Below, piece after piece: positions 23,839 through 31,848 of a stretch of DNA of 34,995 nt (positions are counted from its first letter, which is position 1; the number at the start of each line of letters is the position of its first letter). The position numbers and the translations under genes were made by a program. Location of the stretch: the NCBI GenBank assembly GCA_036566745.1, contig DATCVR010000362.1:1-34995 (forward strand), read 5' to 3'. Source of the stretch: DATCVR01 sp036566745 (GTDB lineage: Bacteria > Actinomycetota > Actinomycetes > Jiangellales > Jiangellaceae). Below the pieces are notes generated by a model. The model saw only the letters and a program-made list of their open reading frames with translations, searched no databases and was not told where the DNA came from.

Positions 23839-24480
23839 CTATGGCAGGTCTTCACCTCCGACGGCCGCGAACTCGGGTGCGGGTATCGCGTGCTCCGCGG
23901 CGCGGCTGACGCGTTCCCACGTGGCCCACGTGTCCATGCGCTTGCGCGCTATGTCGAACGCGAGGTCATAGACCATGCTCCCCAGAGCAGGCGCAGCGAC
24001 GGCTCGTCGCTGTGGGCGAGCTTGAGCAGCGCCTCTGCGGCGAGCTTCGGGTCGCCGTCGACCGACCCCTCGGCGAACTGCTTCTCCAGCTCCGCCCGCA
24101 GCGGGGCATACGCCTCCAGGGGCCTGGTACTGCGCATCGCCGCATAGAGGTCGGTCCAGTAGCCGCCGGGCTGAACAATGCTCACTTCACCCCGAAGCCA
24201 GCCGCCTCCATGGCGACTGCTTCGCTCGGACCGTCCAGGGCGAACTTGCAGCGCTGTAGAGCCCGGTGCTCGGGAAGCCGCCCAAGGCGCCGATGCTGGA
24301 GATCTGCACGATGTGCCCATCGACAACGTCCCGGCGTTGTTGACGACGATGTCGAGCCGCCCGAAGTGGCCGACCGCCTCGGCGACGGCGACGACACCTC
24401 ATCCCGATCGGTCACATCCAGCCGCCGAGGCAACCCTGCCTTTGTGACGTGGGTGGCCAGGTCGAGCTTGCCCTGCGCAA
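23839..24480 (-). pseudogene. Short-chain dehydrogenase (SDR) pseudogene
   Basis: Fragments of one classical SDR can be read in order across three frames. They are KLDLATHVTKAGLPRRLDVT, then GRLDIVVNNAGT, then DGHIVQISSIGALGGFPSTG, KFALDGPSEAVAMEAAGFGV, SIVQPGGYWTDLYAAMRSTR, LAAEALLKLAHSDEPSLRLL and finally VYDLAFDIARKRMDTWATWE, ending at TAG 23839. Several one-base shifts interrupt it. The section between NNAG and the ISSIG strand is deleted, and the N-terminal TGxxxGxG nucleotide-binding motif is missing. The gene is dead. It borders the AT-richer restriction-modification gene, so decay may be connected with that insertion. Confidence 0.8.
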
Positions 24481-24672
24481 GCGACCACGATGCGAATGGC
24501 AGGCTTCACGGCGGCCGCTTGGGACGACTCGCAAATTCCTTATGGCCGGCTGCGTCGCAACAACGGCCCCTCTTCGCCGCCCAGAATACTCCGCGTTGAG
24601 CGCCGATCCGCAGGATCTCGAAGCTGGACGTTCGAGTCCCAAGCTCCACTCCGATCGCAAACCTCCCAGCAT

Positions 24673-27600
24673 TTAGCCGGCCGAAGGATCACCGAGCATC
24701 GGATTCTGATCTCTCGACAATCGCCTGGGAGGCTTGCGAGCTGATTCGGGCACCGGCAGAACTCCTACCCGCGCGAGCTCAGAGATCGAAATTAACGGGC
24801 CAGCGCAAACCCTGTTCAAGAGACCGGCTTGACTGGGCTCCAATGCCACGCACCGGTCTAGAACGTGCAGCAATGCTAAGAGATCATCGTCAAATTTCGC
24901 CGTCCATCGCATCGAATTGATGTCATCCAACGGTGATGTGCGCTTCTTGCGGCGAGGATTGCGCTGCCGATAGCTAAACCACTTTCGGACCACAGGCATT
25001 CCACCGACTGCGTAATTCCATACTTCAGGACTGACTCGCTCAATCCGACCATGCCGCTCCGGATCAGTAGCATCGCCGATAATTAAGGTGCCCGCATCCA
25101 CATCATATTCTATGGCATCTGGCATAAGTTCTTCTGAAGTAGGTATTGATTGAACATAAAGCGGCCCAACCTCCGTTGAATTCACCACAGATCCCCGAGG
25201 TCGCCCCGCCGCTTCGTCGACATAGCGCTCGCCGTAAGTATGTAGCCAGAGGACCTCAGAGCCTATCGCAATAGCTTCCTCCCAGCACTCGGGCACAGCG
25301 GTAAGCGGCATTCGGATACCGGGTGCAGCGAGCTCTTCGCGAAAGCGAGCCGTGTAGCCCGAGTGCGCCGCGATACCCGCGACGTACGCGAGCAGCTCGC
25401 CCGGCCTGATGTCACGACCACGATACTCTGCCAACAATTCCAAGAGCCTTGGAGAAATATTGGCCACCCTGTTTTCACCATCACGAAAGAGAGGTAATAC
25501 ACGCCCTCCGTGGTGCCCCATAAAACAGTCCATGTTTGGAATTAGCGACGAGAAGGTCAACGCCGGTCCACTAGATAGAGCCTGAGTGTGCTGTTCAGAT
25601 ACATATACCTGCATTTCACCATCCACCTGCCACAATTCGGGCCGGGGGCGGTCGATCACGCGAACGTCTTGAATTAGATACTGTCGATCGAAGCTACGAA
25701 ATGCTGCGCTAACAAACCTAGGCATCGCGTCCACACTATTGGCTGCATCGCTAGCGACTTGCCCGTGCCGGTTCGGGAAATCCGACCATGGAACCGACCT
25801 GTCACTCGTCTCCTTGAACAGAGTAGCCTTCTGCTCATCCGCAGCGTATCTCAACGTAGACCAGCGGCGCTGAAGAATATCGGGATCCGGTGCATAAACC
25901 CAATTCCGATTCGGCTTCACACCAGGCTGATGCCAGGGAAGCAGATCCGACAACTTCGGGAACGATTCCCACTCAGAGTCCGTCGGCTTGAATGGTGCTT
26001 GCCACTCGCTCGAACAAGTTCGCCACGACGCGGCATCGATGCGGAGAGTCAGCAGTCCGTCCGTCTTAGCCTGGCGCGTTCCAGCAATCGCAATGTGGTG
26101 CACGATGGCTGACGTCATTCGATCGACGGCACCGTAGCGTGCAAAGATCCCAATGCAGATAGGCTGCTGAACACCCGGAAAGAGCCTTGTGGACACTCGC
26201 GGTTGAAAGCCCTCAGGCGTAAGGTCGATCACCCATCCTTCATCCGTTGTCTCACGTAGATAGCGCCGCATGCCTGCATGCGACTCCGACGTGAGGTACG
26301 CGCTCGGCGTGATGAACGCGACGACCCCAGCGGGCTGAGACGGATGTGCGTCAAAAACCTTCCATGTTGCCCATCGCCAAAAGAACGTCCACATGTTACT
26401 GAGATTGAACTCTCGACGCCCTTGACCTCGAGCTCTGAATTCATCCAACGATGGCCTAGACATCAGATCAATGGGCCTTCGTGGATCTCTCCGCTTCTCT
26501 AGCCACGGCGCCTCACCACGCGCCCCCTCGCGCCACGGCGGATTGCCTATTACCACCATGACCGGGACATCTCGCTTGATGCGATTTGCCCCCTGCCTTG
26601 CGTCGCTCAATACATCATACAGGAGGCCAAACTCAAGGGCTTGCTTGTCAGGGTCGTCAAATGTATTGCTGAGAAACCGCACTTCATCGCGAGGCACCTC
26701 GACGCCATACTTCTTCTTTAGCGTACTGTGAAGTCGCAATTCGGCGACGGCGTACGGCGCAGCTTGGAGTTCAAAACCGACTAGCCTCTGGGAGAACAAT
26801 TCACGTAGATGCGACTCGGCAATCGCCTCTGTTCCTCGCTCTTTCCTAAGAGTAGAAGCAACGCTCTCCATGATCTCGACCAGAAACGTTCCAGTACCCA
26901 TCGCCGGGTCGACCACGATCACGTCATCCCCTGCAAAACCTCGTTTGATCGATAACCTTGCTTTGAGTACCTCATCTGTGAGATTCACCATCGCTCGGGC
27001 TATTAGATCAGGCGTGTAATACGTGCCGCTGCTGCGCCGCAGGTCGGGGTCGTACTCAGCCAGGAATTTCTCGTATAGCAACCCGAAGGCGTCTGCGTCG
27101 CTCAGCCGGATGTCAGTCCAGTCGATGGCGCCGACAACTCGGTGAAGTGTTTCGACCACGCTTAGTTGAGTTACCCACTTTTGGTCAGTCAAGATGGCGA
27201 GCGCCTCACCCATGAGCGAGTGCTGCTTTCCGAGCTTGTCTGCAATGTCTTTGAGCGAGCGACCGAGAAAGTCAATCCCGTCGACACGCGCCAGGAGTAG
27301 CGCAAAGGAAACCGTCTGCGCATATGCGTCGGCGAACGCCCGGTCATCAAGATTTGGAAACAGAATGCTGCGCCATTCACTAGCGAGCTGAGTAAACGGC
27401 CGTTTCCCAGGGCCTTCAGACTCTGCGACCATGGTCTCTCGAACCTGGTCGCGCAAGAGCCGACATAGAGGCGCGACCTCCGAGACAATCTCTCGGAGGG
27501 TAGTGGGTTGCGCAGGCACCCAGACGAGGAACTCTCTTACAAGGTCTTCAAATTTGTCGTCGGCGGGCTCCAATTTGTCCCCCGCATGCGATAGGTCGCC

Positions 27601-28038
27601 CACAAGACGCGCGCTGCCGACCAGGTTACCCTTTCGAAACAGCGACCAAGATGCGCCGTTGCTGTACAACAGATTCGGAAGTACCCGCAACTTCTCCCAC
27701 TGCTGCCGATCGTGGGCGTTTGGTCGCCAGTTTGGCGGCAGATCCTTCTCAGGCGCCTTCAATTCGACATAGCCGACTCGTCCCGTCGGAGCATCGACGG
27801 CGAAGTCAGGGCGCGAGCTGATCTCGGAGACTGGTACTTCGTCATGGACGACGAGCTTGCGCCCCAGGATCGATCCCATGTCGTGTAGGAGGCCATGGAT
27901 CGGCGCCCGAAGCTGGTCTTCTCGCCGCCCGTCACCACGTAGCTTCGGTGCAACTATCCGGCCGAAGCGCGCAACTGCTAATCGAATCTCGGCGGCATCT
28001 CGTTGCGAGCCTTGTGATTCCTGGCGTCGTGCTCCCAT
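24673..28038 (-). CDS. Single-chain restriction-modification enzyme (type IIG / 'type ISP'-like, helicase-less)
   Basis: This 1121-residue fusion would methylate adenine and cut DNA at one recognition sequence. The nuclease domain is at residues 35-100: Glu40 (RREDQLRAPIHGLL) and a PD-ExK motif with Asp78 (RPDFAVD) and Glu92-x-Lys94 (YVELKAP). The N6-adenine methyltransferase has motif X GTYYTP (338-343), motif I DPAMGTGTF (377-385) and motif IV NPPW (499-502). The C-terminal ~500 residues fit the specificity region of the type ISP family. No DEAD/Walker helicase motifs lie between nuclease and methylase, unlike LlaGI-type ISP enzymes. ATG 28038 follows AGGGGG. The base composition is clearly AT-richer (25081-25140 is 42% G+C; 28621-28680 next door is 80%), which suggests horizontal transfer. 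No separate methylase, specificity or control gene is seen. Confidence 0.88.
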   Translation of the reverse strand: MGARRQESQGSQRDAAEIRLAVARFGRIVAPKLRGDGRREDQLRAPIHGLLHDMGSILGRKLVVHDEVPVSEISSRPDFAVDAPTGRVGYVELKAPEKDLPPNWRPNAHDRQQWEKLRVLPNLLYSNGASWSLFRKGNLVGSARLVGDLSHAGDKLEPADDKFEDLVREFLVWVPAQPTTLREIVSEVAPLCRLLRDQVRETMVAESEGPGKRPFTQLASEWRSILFPNLDDRAFADAYAQTVSFALLLARVDGIDFLGRSLKDIADKLGKQHSLMGEALAILTDQKWVTQLSVVETLHRVVGAIDWTDIRLSDADAFGLLYEKFLAEYDPDLRRSSGTYYTPDLIARAMVNLTDEVLKARLSIKRGFAGDDVIVVDPAMGTGTFLVEIMESVASTLRKERGTEAIAESHLRELFSQRLVGFELQAAPYAVAELRLHSTLKKKYGVEVPRDEVRFLSNTFDDPDKQALEFGLLYDVLSDARQGANRIKRDVPVMVVIGNPPWREGARGEAPWLEKRRDPRRPIDLMSRPSLDEFRARGQGRREFNLSNMWTFFWRWATWKVFDAHPSQPAGVVAFITPSAYLTSESHAGMRRYLRETTDEGWVIDLTPEGFQPRVSTRLFPGVQQPICIGIFARYGAVDRMTSAIVHHIAIAGTRQAKTDGLLTLRIDAASWRTCSSEWQAPFKPTDSEWESFPKLSDLLPWHQPGVKPNRNWVYAPDPDILQRRWSTLRYAADEQKATLFKETSDRSVPWSDFPNRHGQVASDAANSVDAMPRFVSAAFRSFDRQYLIQDVRVIDRPRPELWQVDGEMQVYVSEQHTQALSSGPALTFSSLIPNMDCFMGHHGGRVLPLFRDGENRVANISPRLLELLAEYRGRDIRPGELLAYVAGIAAHSGYTARFREELAAPGIRMPLTAVPECWEEAIAIGSEVLWLHTYGERYVDEAAGRPRGSVVNSTEVGPLYVQSIPTSEELMPDAIEYDVDAGTLIIGDATDPERHGRIERVSPEVWNYAVGGMPVVRKWFSYRQRNPRRKKRTSPLDDINSMRWTAKFDDDLLALLHVLDRCVALEPSQAGLLNRVCAGPLISISELARVGVLPVPESARKPPRRLSRDQNPMLGDPSAG

Positions 28039-28056
28039 CGGTTTGCCCCCTGCGCG

Positions 28057-28098
28057 ACGACAAGTCGTGTTATCGACGGTCGCGGAGCGGCATGGCAA
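28057..28098 (-). promoter_or_regulatory. Promoter and dyad of the restriction-modification gene
   Basis: On the minus strand TTGCCA (28098-28093) and GATAAC (28074-28069) are separated by 18 bp. Directly after the -10, a dyad ACGAC-AA-GTCGT (28057-28068) overlaps the expected transcription start and could be an operator. The AGGGGG ribosome-binding site follows. Confidence 0.5.
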
Positions 28099-28222
28099 AG
28101 TCAAGAGCTTCAACAGATGCCGTCATCTCATGGGGACGGACGTCATTTCGGTTCATTCCATGCGCGGCGGTGCGGCAAACCGTGTTGACTCGAGCCCAGC
28201 CACGGGGTACAGACTGGCCGCC

Positions 28223-29158
28223 ATGGCCGAGAACAGAGTCCACGTCGACGTCGAGGGGCGCACGCTCAGCCTCAGCAACCTCGACAAGGTGCTCTATCCC
28301 GAGACGGGCACCACCAAGGGCGAGGTCATCGACTACTACACGCGGGTCGCGCCGGTCCTGCTCCCCCACCTCGCCGACCGCGCCCTCACCCGCAAGCGCT
28401 GGCCGAACGGCGTCGAGGCCGCCAGCTTCTTCGAGAAGAACGCCCCGCGCGGGACGCCGTCGTGGGTCCACACCGCGACGCTTCCGGTGCCGGGCAGCAC
28501 GATGGACCGCGAGACCATCGACTACGTCGTGGCCGACGACCTGCCCAGCCTGGTGTGGCTGGCCAACCTCGCGGTCCTCGAGATGCACGTGCCGCAGTGG
28601 AAGATCGACGACGACGGCAAGGCCCGCTACCCCGACCGGCTCGTCGTCGACCTCGACCCCGGCCCCCCGGCCACCGTCGTCCAGTGCGCCCAGGTCGCGC
28701 TCATGCTGGCCGAGGCACTCGCCGGCGACGGCCTCACGTCGTACGCCAAGACCAGCGGCTCCAAGGGCCTGCAGATGTACGTCGGACTCGACGAGTCGGC
28801 CGAAGCCGAGCAGGTCAGCACCTATACGCGCACGCTGGCCCAGCGCCTCGAAGCCGACCATCCGAGGCTCGTCATCTCCCGGATGGAGCGCCGCGACCGC
28901 ACCGGCAAGGTGTTCATCGACTGGAGTCAGAACAACGCCGCCAAGACCACCATCGCGCCGTACTCGCTGCGCGGACGCGAGACGCCGTCGGTGTCCACGC
29001 CGGTGACCTGGGACGAGGTCGAGAAGGCCGCGCGATCCAGCGCGACCTCCCGGCTGCCCCTGCGCTTCGACCTCGGCGACGCCCTCGAGCGCTCGGCCGA
29101 CGGCGACCTCCTGGCCCCGCTGTTCGACGACGCCCACGCGCTCCCCGACGTCGAGTAG
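28223..29158 (+). CDS. LigD-type polymerase/primase domain protein
   Basis: The 311-residue protein is a stand-alone archaeo-eukaryotic-primase-type polymerase domain, as found in the NHEJ ligase LigD. It can extend or fill DNA ends with NTPs or dNTPs. Markers are LSNLDKVLYPETGTTKGEVI (17-36), the catalytic Asp143-x-Asp145 (VVDLDP), SGSKGLQMYV (178-187) and the third Asp in FIDWSQNN. There is no ligase or phosphoesterase domain in this polypeptide, and Ku is not in the window. The ATG at 28223 is the first that matches the family; upstream codons in the same frame belong to non-coding DNA. Many actinomycetes carry such split LigD genes. Confidence 0.93.
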   Translation: MAENRVHVDVEGRTLSLSNLDKVLYPETGTTKGEVIDYYTRVAPVLLPHLADRALTRKRWPNGVEAASFFEKNAPRGTPSWVHTATLPVPGSTMDRETIDYVVADDLPSLVWLANLAVLEMHVPQWKIDDDGKARYPDRLVVDLDPGPPATVVQCAQVALMLAEALAGDGLTSYAKTSGSKGLQMYVGLDESAEAEQVSTYTRTLAQRLEADHPRLVISRMERRDRTGKVFIDWSQNNAAKTTIAPYSLRGRETPSVSTPVTWDEVEKAARSSATSRLPLRFDLGDALERSADGDLLAPLFDDAHALPDVE

Positions 29159-29163
29159 CCCGC

Positions 29164-29169
29164 TAGGGT
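29164..29169 (+). promoter_or_regulatory. -10 box (TAGGGT) for the attenuator/methyltransferase transcript
   Basis: TAGGGT is a typical actinobacterial -10 hexamer. It starts 6 nt after the LigD-type gene ends. Transcription from it would begin near 29176 and include the whole leader described next. No consensus -35 is visible. Confidence 0.45.
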
Positions 29170-29225
29170 GGAGGCGTCCAGCAGCGAACACGCTGAACAC
29201 CCGTGAACGTCGTGAACTGCCCGAG

Positions 29226-29338
29226 GAGGTGAGACCCATTACCGCTAGGTCAGGCTGGGTGCTCTCACCTCACCGCCATACGGTCCGTCCCACGTAGCCG
29301 GCCGTGAGAGCGCCCTTCGGTACCCGAAAGGCTCTCAT
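29226..29338 (+). promoter_or_regulatory. Four-segment alternating RNA leader (candidate translational attenuator)
   Basis: Four short segments can pair in three alternative ways. Segment 1 is GAGGTGAGA (29226-29234), segment 2 CTCTCACCTC (29262-29271), segment 3 GTGAGAGC (29304-29311) and segment 4 GCTCTCAT (29331-29338). 1:2 forms 9 bp, and CCCA (29235-29238) can add four pairs with TGGG (29256-29259). 2:3 forms 7 bp (29262-29268 with 29304-29310). 3:4 forms 8 bp including one G-U and contains the AUG of the methyltransferase gene. Segment 1 overlaps the leader-peptide ribosome-binding site. This is the logic of erm-type translational attenuators. Confidence 0.6.
29238..29297 (+). CDS. Candidate leader peptide (19 codons, AUU start)
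   Basis: AGGAGGTGA (29224-29232), almost the full complement of the 16S rRNA tail, lies 5 nt before ATT 29238. The frame ATT-ACC-GCT-AGG runs 19 codons to TAG 29295-29297 and would read TARSGWVLSPHRHTVRPT after the start. AUU is a rare but known start codon (infC). A GTG at 29229 in the same frame is too close to the ribosome-binding site. The reading frame spans pairing segment 2, and its stop lies 6 nt before segment 3, so translation of it would change the leader fold. That is inference. Confidence 0.4.
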   Translation: MTARSGWVLSPHRHTVRPT

Positions 29339-30209
29339 GTCGGTCTCTCCGTCAGCTCCTGCTCTCTCGGCCATCGTCAGCACTCTCCGCGCCGCCGGCT
29401 GTGTCTTCGCCGAGGACGAGGCGCAGCTGCTCATCGCCACGGCCCGAACCTCAGACGAACTCGCCGCGATGGTGGATCGCCGGGTCGCCGGTCTGCCCCT
29501 CGAACACGTCCTCGGCTGGGCGGAGTTCTGTGGCCTGCGGATCGTCGTCGACCCGGGGGTGTTCGTCCCCCGGCGTCGCACCGAGTTCCTCGTCCACCAC
29601 GCGGCCGAGCTCGTCCGGCTCGGTCGTGCGCAGCCACCCACCGTCGTGGTCGACCTGTGCTGCGGCTCCGGGGCCCTCGGCTTGGCGCTGGCCGCGGCGC
29701 TGTCCCCCGCACCCGCCGACGCCGCCGCGCCTGGGTCCGTGCCGGGCTCGCCTCCCGTCGACCTCTACGCCGCCGACATCGACCCGGCCGCGGTGCGGTG
29801 CGCCCGGCGCAACGTCACGACCGCGGGCGGCCGGGTGTACGAGGGCGACCTGTACGAGCCGCTGCCCTCCGCGGTGCGCGGCCGGGTGGACGTCCTGCTC
29901 GCCAACGTGCCCTACGTGCCCACCGACGAGGTCGGCCTGCTCCCGCCGGAGGCACGTCTCCACGAGCCCCGGGTGGCCCTCGACGGTGGGGCGGACGGGC
30001 TCGACGTCATGCGGCGGGTGGCCGCCGAGGCGCCACGCTGGCTGGCCCCGGGCGGCCAGGTGCTGGTCGAGACGAGCGAACGCCAGGCGCCCAGGGCCGT
30101 CGACGCGTTCGCCGGGGCCGGCCTGGTCCCCCACGTGGCCGCCTCCGAGGAGTTCCACGCCACCGTGGTCGTCGGGACCAGGCCCGCGGGCGGGGACGGA
30201 CCGGGCTAG
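29337..30209 (+). CDS. HemK/PrmC-related protein N5-glutamine methyltransferase (putative)
   Basis: The 290-residue SAM-dependent methyltransferase has a PrmC-like layout. A helical N-terminal domain (about 1-75) ends RVAGLPLEHVLGWAEFCGLR, then FVPRRRTEFLV. SAM motif I is VVDLCCGSGALGLALAAAL (about 104-122), with YAADIDPAAV as the acidic loop. Motif IV reads LLANVPYVPTDEV, where PrmC has NPPY. That NxPY variant is typical of a PrmC-related branch whose substrate is not established. ATG 29337 has GAAAGG 6 nt upstream, inside a hairpin (29306-29336); a GTG at 29304 would destroy the leader logic. Its stop overlaps that of the convergent MFS gene at CTAG. Confidence 0.88.
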   Translation: MSVSPSAPALSAIVSTLRAAGCVFAEDEAQLLIATARTSDELAAMVDRRVAGLPLEHVLGWAEFCGLRIVVDPGVFVPRRRTEFLVHHAAELVRLGRAQPPTVVVDLCCGSGALGLALAAALSPAPADAAAPGSVPGSPPVDLYAADIDPAAVRCARRNVTTAGGRVYEGDLYEPLPSAVRGRVDVLLANVPYVPTDEVGLLPPEARLHEPRVALDGGADGLDVMRRVAAEAPRWLAPGGQVLVETSERQAPRAVDAFAGAGLVPHVAASEEFHATVVVGTRPAGGDGPG

Positions 30210-31419
30210 CCGATCGAGGACGTGCTCGCGCGCACGGCGGGGAACCCGTGCGCGCGAGCGGCGATCACGACGACGAGTGCCGGCGCCAGCAGCACGAGGA
30301 CGCTCCACGGGAACGACGTGGGCCCCAGCAACTCGAGGAGGATGCCGCCCACGGCACCGCCAGCGGCCATGAACCCGTTCCACACCGTGACCAGCAGAGC
30401 CTGTCCCGCGTCGGCCCCGCGTCGGTCACGGCGGTCTGCAGGAGGGTGGCGACGCCTCCCCAGCCGAGACCCCACAACGTCACCGCGACGTAGACCAGGG
30501 CGGTGCTGTCGGCCAGCAGCGCCAGGAGGGTGGCCGCCACCGCGAACAGGACGGCGCTGGCGATGGTCAGTGCCCGCAACCGGCGATCGACCTGGGCGCC
30601 GACGACCCAGATGCTCACCAGGGAGGCGATGCCGAACACCAGCAGCACGAGGTCGATCGCGTCGCCCATGCCGTACTCGCCGAGGAACGTGGCGATGTAG
30701 GTGTAGAGGATGTTGTGGGCCAGCACGTAGGTCGCGACCACGAACAGGACGGCCGCCACGCCCGGTCGGGTGAGCGCCCGCAGGATCGGCTCCCGGTGCT
30801 CCGGCCGCTGCCCCGGGTAGTCCGGGACCGACGCGAGGATCCACCCCACCAGCACCACGGCAACCACGGTCACGAGCGCGAACGTCAGCCGCCAGCCGAA
30901 CGCCTCGCCGAGGAAGGTGCCCACCGGGATGCCCAGCGACAGGGCGAGCGGGATGCCGGCCATGACGATCGCGATCGCCCGGCCCTGCAGGTGCACGGGT
31001 GCCATCCGGCGGGCGTACCCGACCAGCAGCGCCCACACGAAGCCCGCGGCCACCCCGGCGACGAACCTGGCCACCATCGTCACGAGATAGTCGCCCGAGA
31101 CGGCCGTGACCGTGTTGGCGACGGCGAATCCCGCTACCGCGGCCACCAGCAGGGGCCTGCGCCGCCACGTCGCCGTGGCCGCGGACAGGGGGATCGCCGT
31201 GACCGCCGAGGCGATCGCGTAGATCGTCAGTGCCTGGCCCATCGCGGACTGGCTGACCGCCAGGTCGGCGCTCATGGTGGGCAGCATGCCCGCGGGCAAC
31301 GCCTCGGTCAGGATCCCCAGGAAGGCGGCCGTGGCCAGCGCCACGAGCGCCTGCAGGGGTAGCCTGCGGTCGTCGGCTCCAGGGGAGTCGGTCGGTGTCT
31401 CTGCGTGCGAAGTCGACAT
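30206..31419 (-). pseudogene. MFS transporter (DHA1 family), interrupted by one frameshift
   Basis: From ATG 31419 the frame encodes MFS helices 1-10 (MLPTMSADLAVSQSAMGQAL, LGIPVGTFLGEAFGWRLTFA). Near 30412-30421, in a GGGGCC run, it passes into another frame that continues ADAGQALLVTVWNGFMAAGG and GGILLELLGPTSFPWSVLVL, ending at TAG 30206-30208. One added base would give a normal 404-residue AraJ/Cmr-type drug exporter. Either the gene is newly inactivated, truncated and perhaps partly functional, or the base was lost in sequencing. It is divergent from a MerR regulator, with a strong operator between, so the pair is a regulator-efflux unit. Confidence 0.85.
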
Positions 31420-31428
31420 GGTCGGTAG

Positions 31429-31459
31429 ACTGGAACCTTCACATAAGTGTGAAGGTCAA
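31429..31459 (-). promoter_or_regulatory. MerR-type promoter/operator of the MFS gene
   Basis: A perfect 9-bp inverted repeat, ACCTTCACA-TAAG-TGTGAAGGT (31435-31456), lies between a -35 TTGACC (31459-31454, minus strand) and a -10-like TCCAGT (31434-31429), with a 19-bp spacer. The long spacer carrying a dyad is the hallmark of MerR-family promoters. It lies 16 nt before the MFS start and 29 nt before the MerR start. Confidence 0.75.
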
Positions 31460-31485
31460 AGCGACGCAGACGTGAGGTCGGCCAC

Positions 31486-31848
31486 ATGCGGATCGGAGAG
31501 CTCTCGGAACGCACCGGCACGCCCCGCAGGCTGCTGCGTTACTACGAGGAACAGGGCCTCATCGTGGCTGGTCGCGCCCCCAACGGCTACCGCGACTACG
31601 ACGAGCCCACGGTCGACCGCGTCATGCAGGTCAGAGGGCTGCTCGACGCCGGGCTGCCGACCCGGATCATCAAGCAGATCCTCCCCTGTCTCGACACGCC
31701 CCGGGTCATCCAGATCTCGGACGCCACGCCCGAGACGATCGCCACGTTGGAACACGAGCGCGACCGGATGACCGAGCGCATCCGGTGCCTGGTCCGCAAC
31801 CGCGACGCCATCGGCGAGTACCTCGACGACGTGCGTGCCCACGCCTAG
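31486..31848 (+). CDS. MerR-family transcriptional regulator
   Basis: The 120-residue protein has the N-terminal winged helix MRIGELSERTGTPRRLLRYY (1-20), then EEQGLIVAGRAPNGYRDYDE. A linker and a dimerisation helix rich in Arg and Glu (ETIATLEHERDRMTERIRCL) follow. The C-terminal sensor part is short, so the effector is not predictable. Single cysteines (ILPCLDTP and RIRCLVRN) are not in a known metal-binding pattern. It is divergent from the MFS exporter, and the perfect dyad between them is the likely binding site for both genes. The stop overlaps that of the convergent FUSC gene at CTAG. Confidence 0.92.
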   Translation: MRIGELSERTGTPRRLLRYYEEQGLIVAGRAPNGYRDYDEPTVDRVMQVRGLLDAGLPTRIIKQILPCLDTPRVIQISDATPETIATLEHERDRMTERIRCLVRNRDAIGEYLDDVRAHA

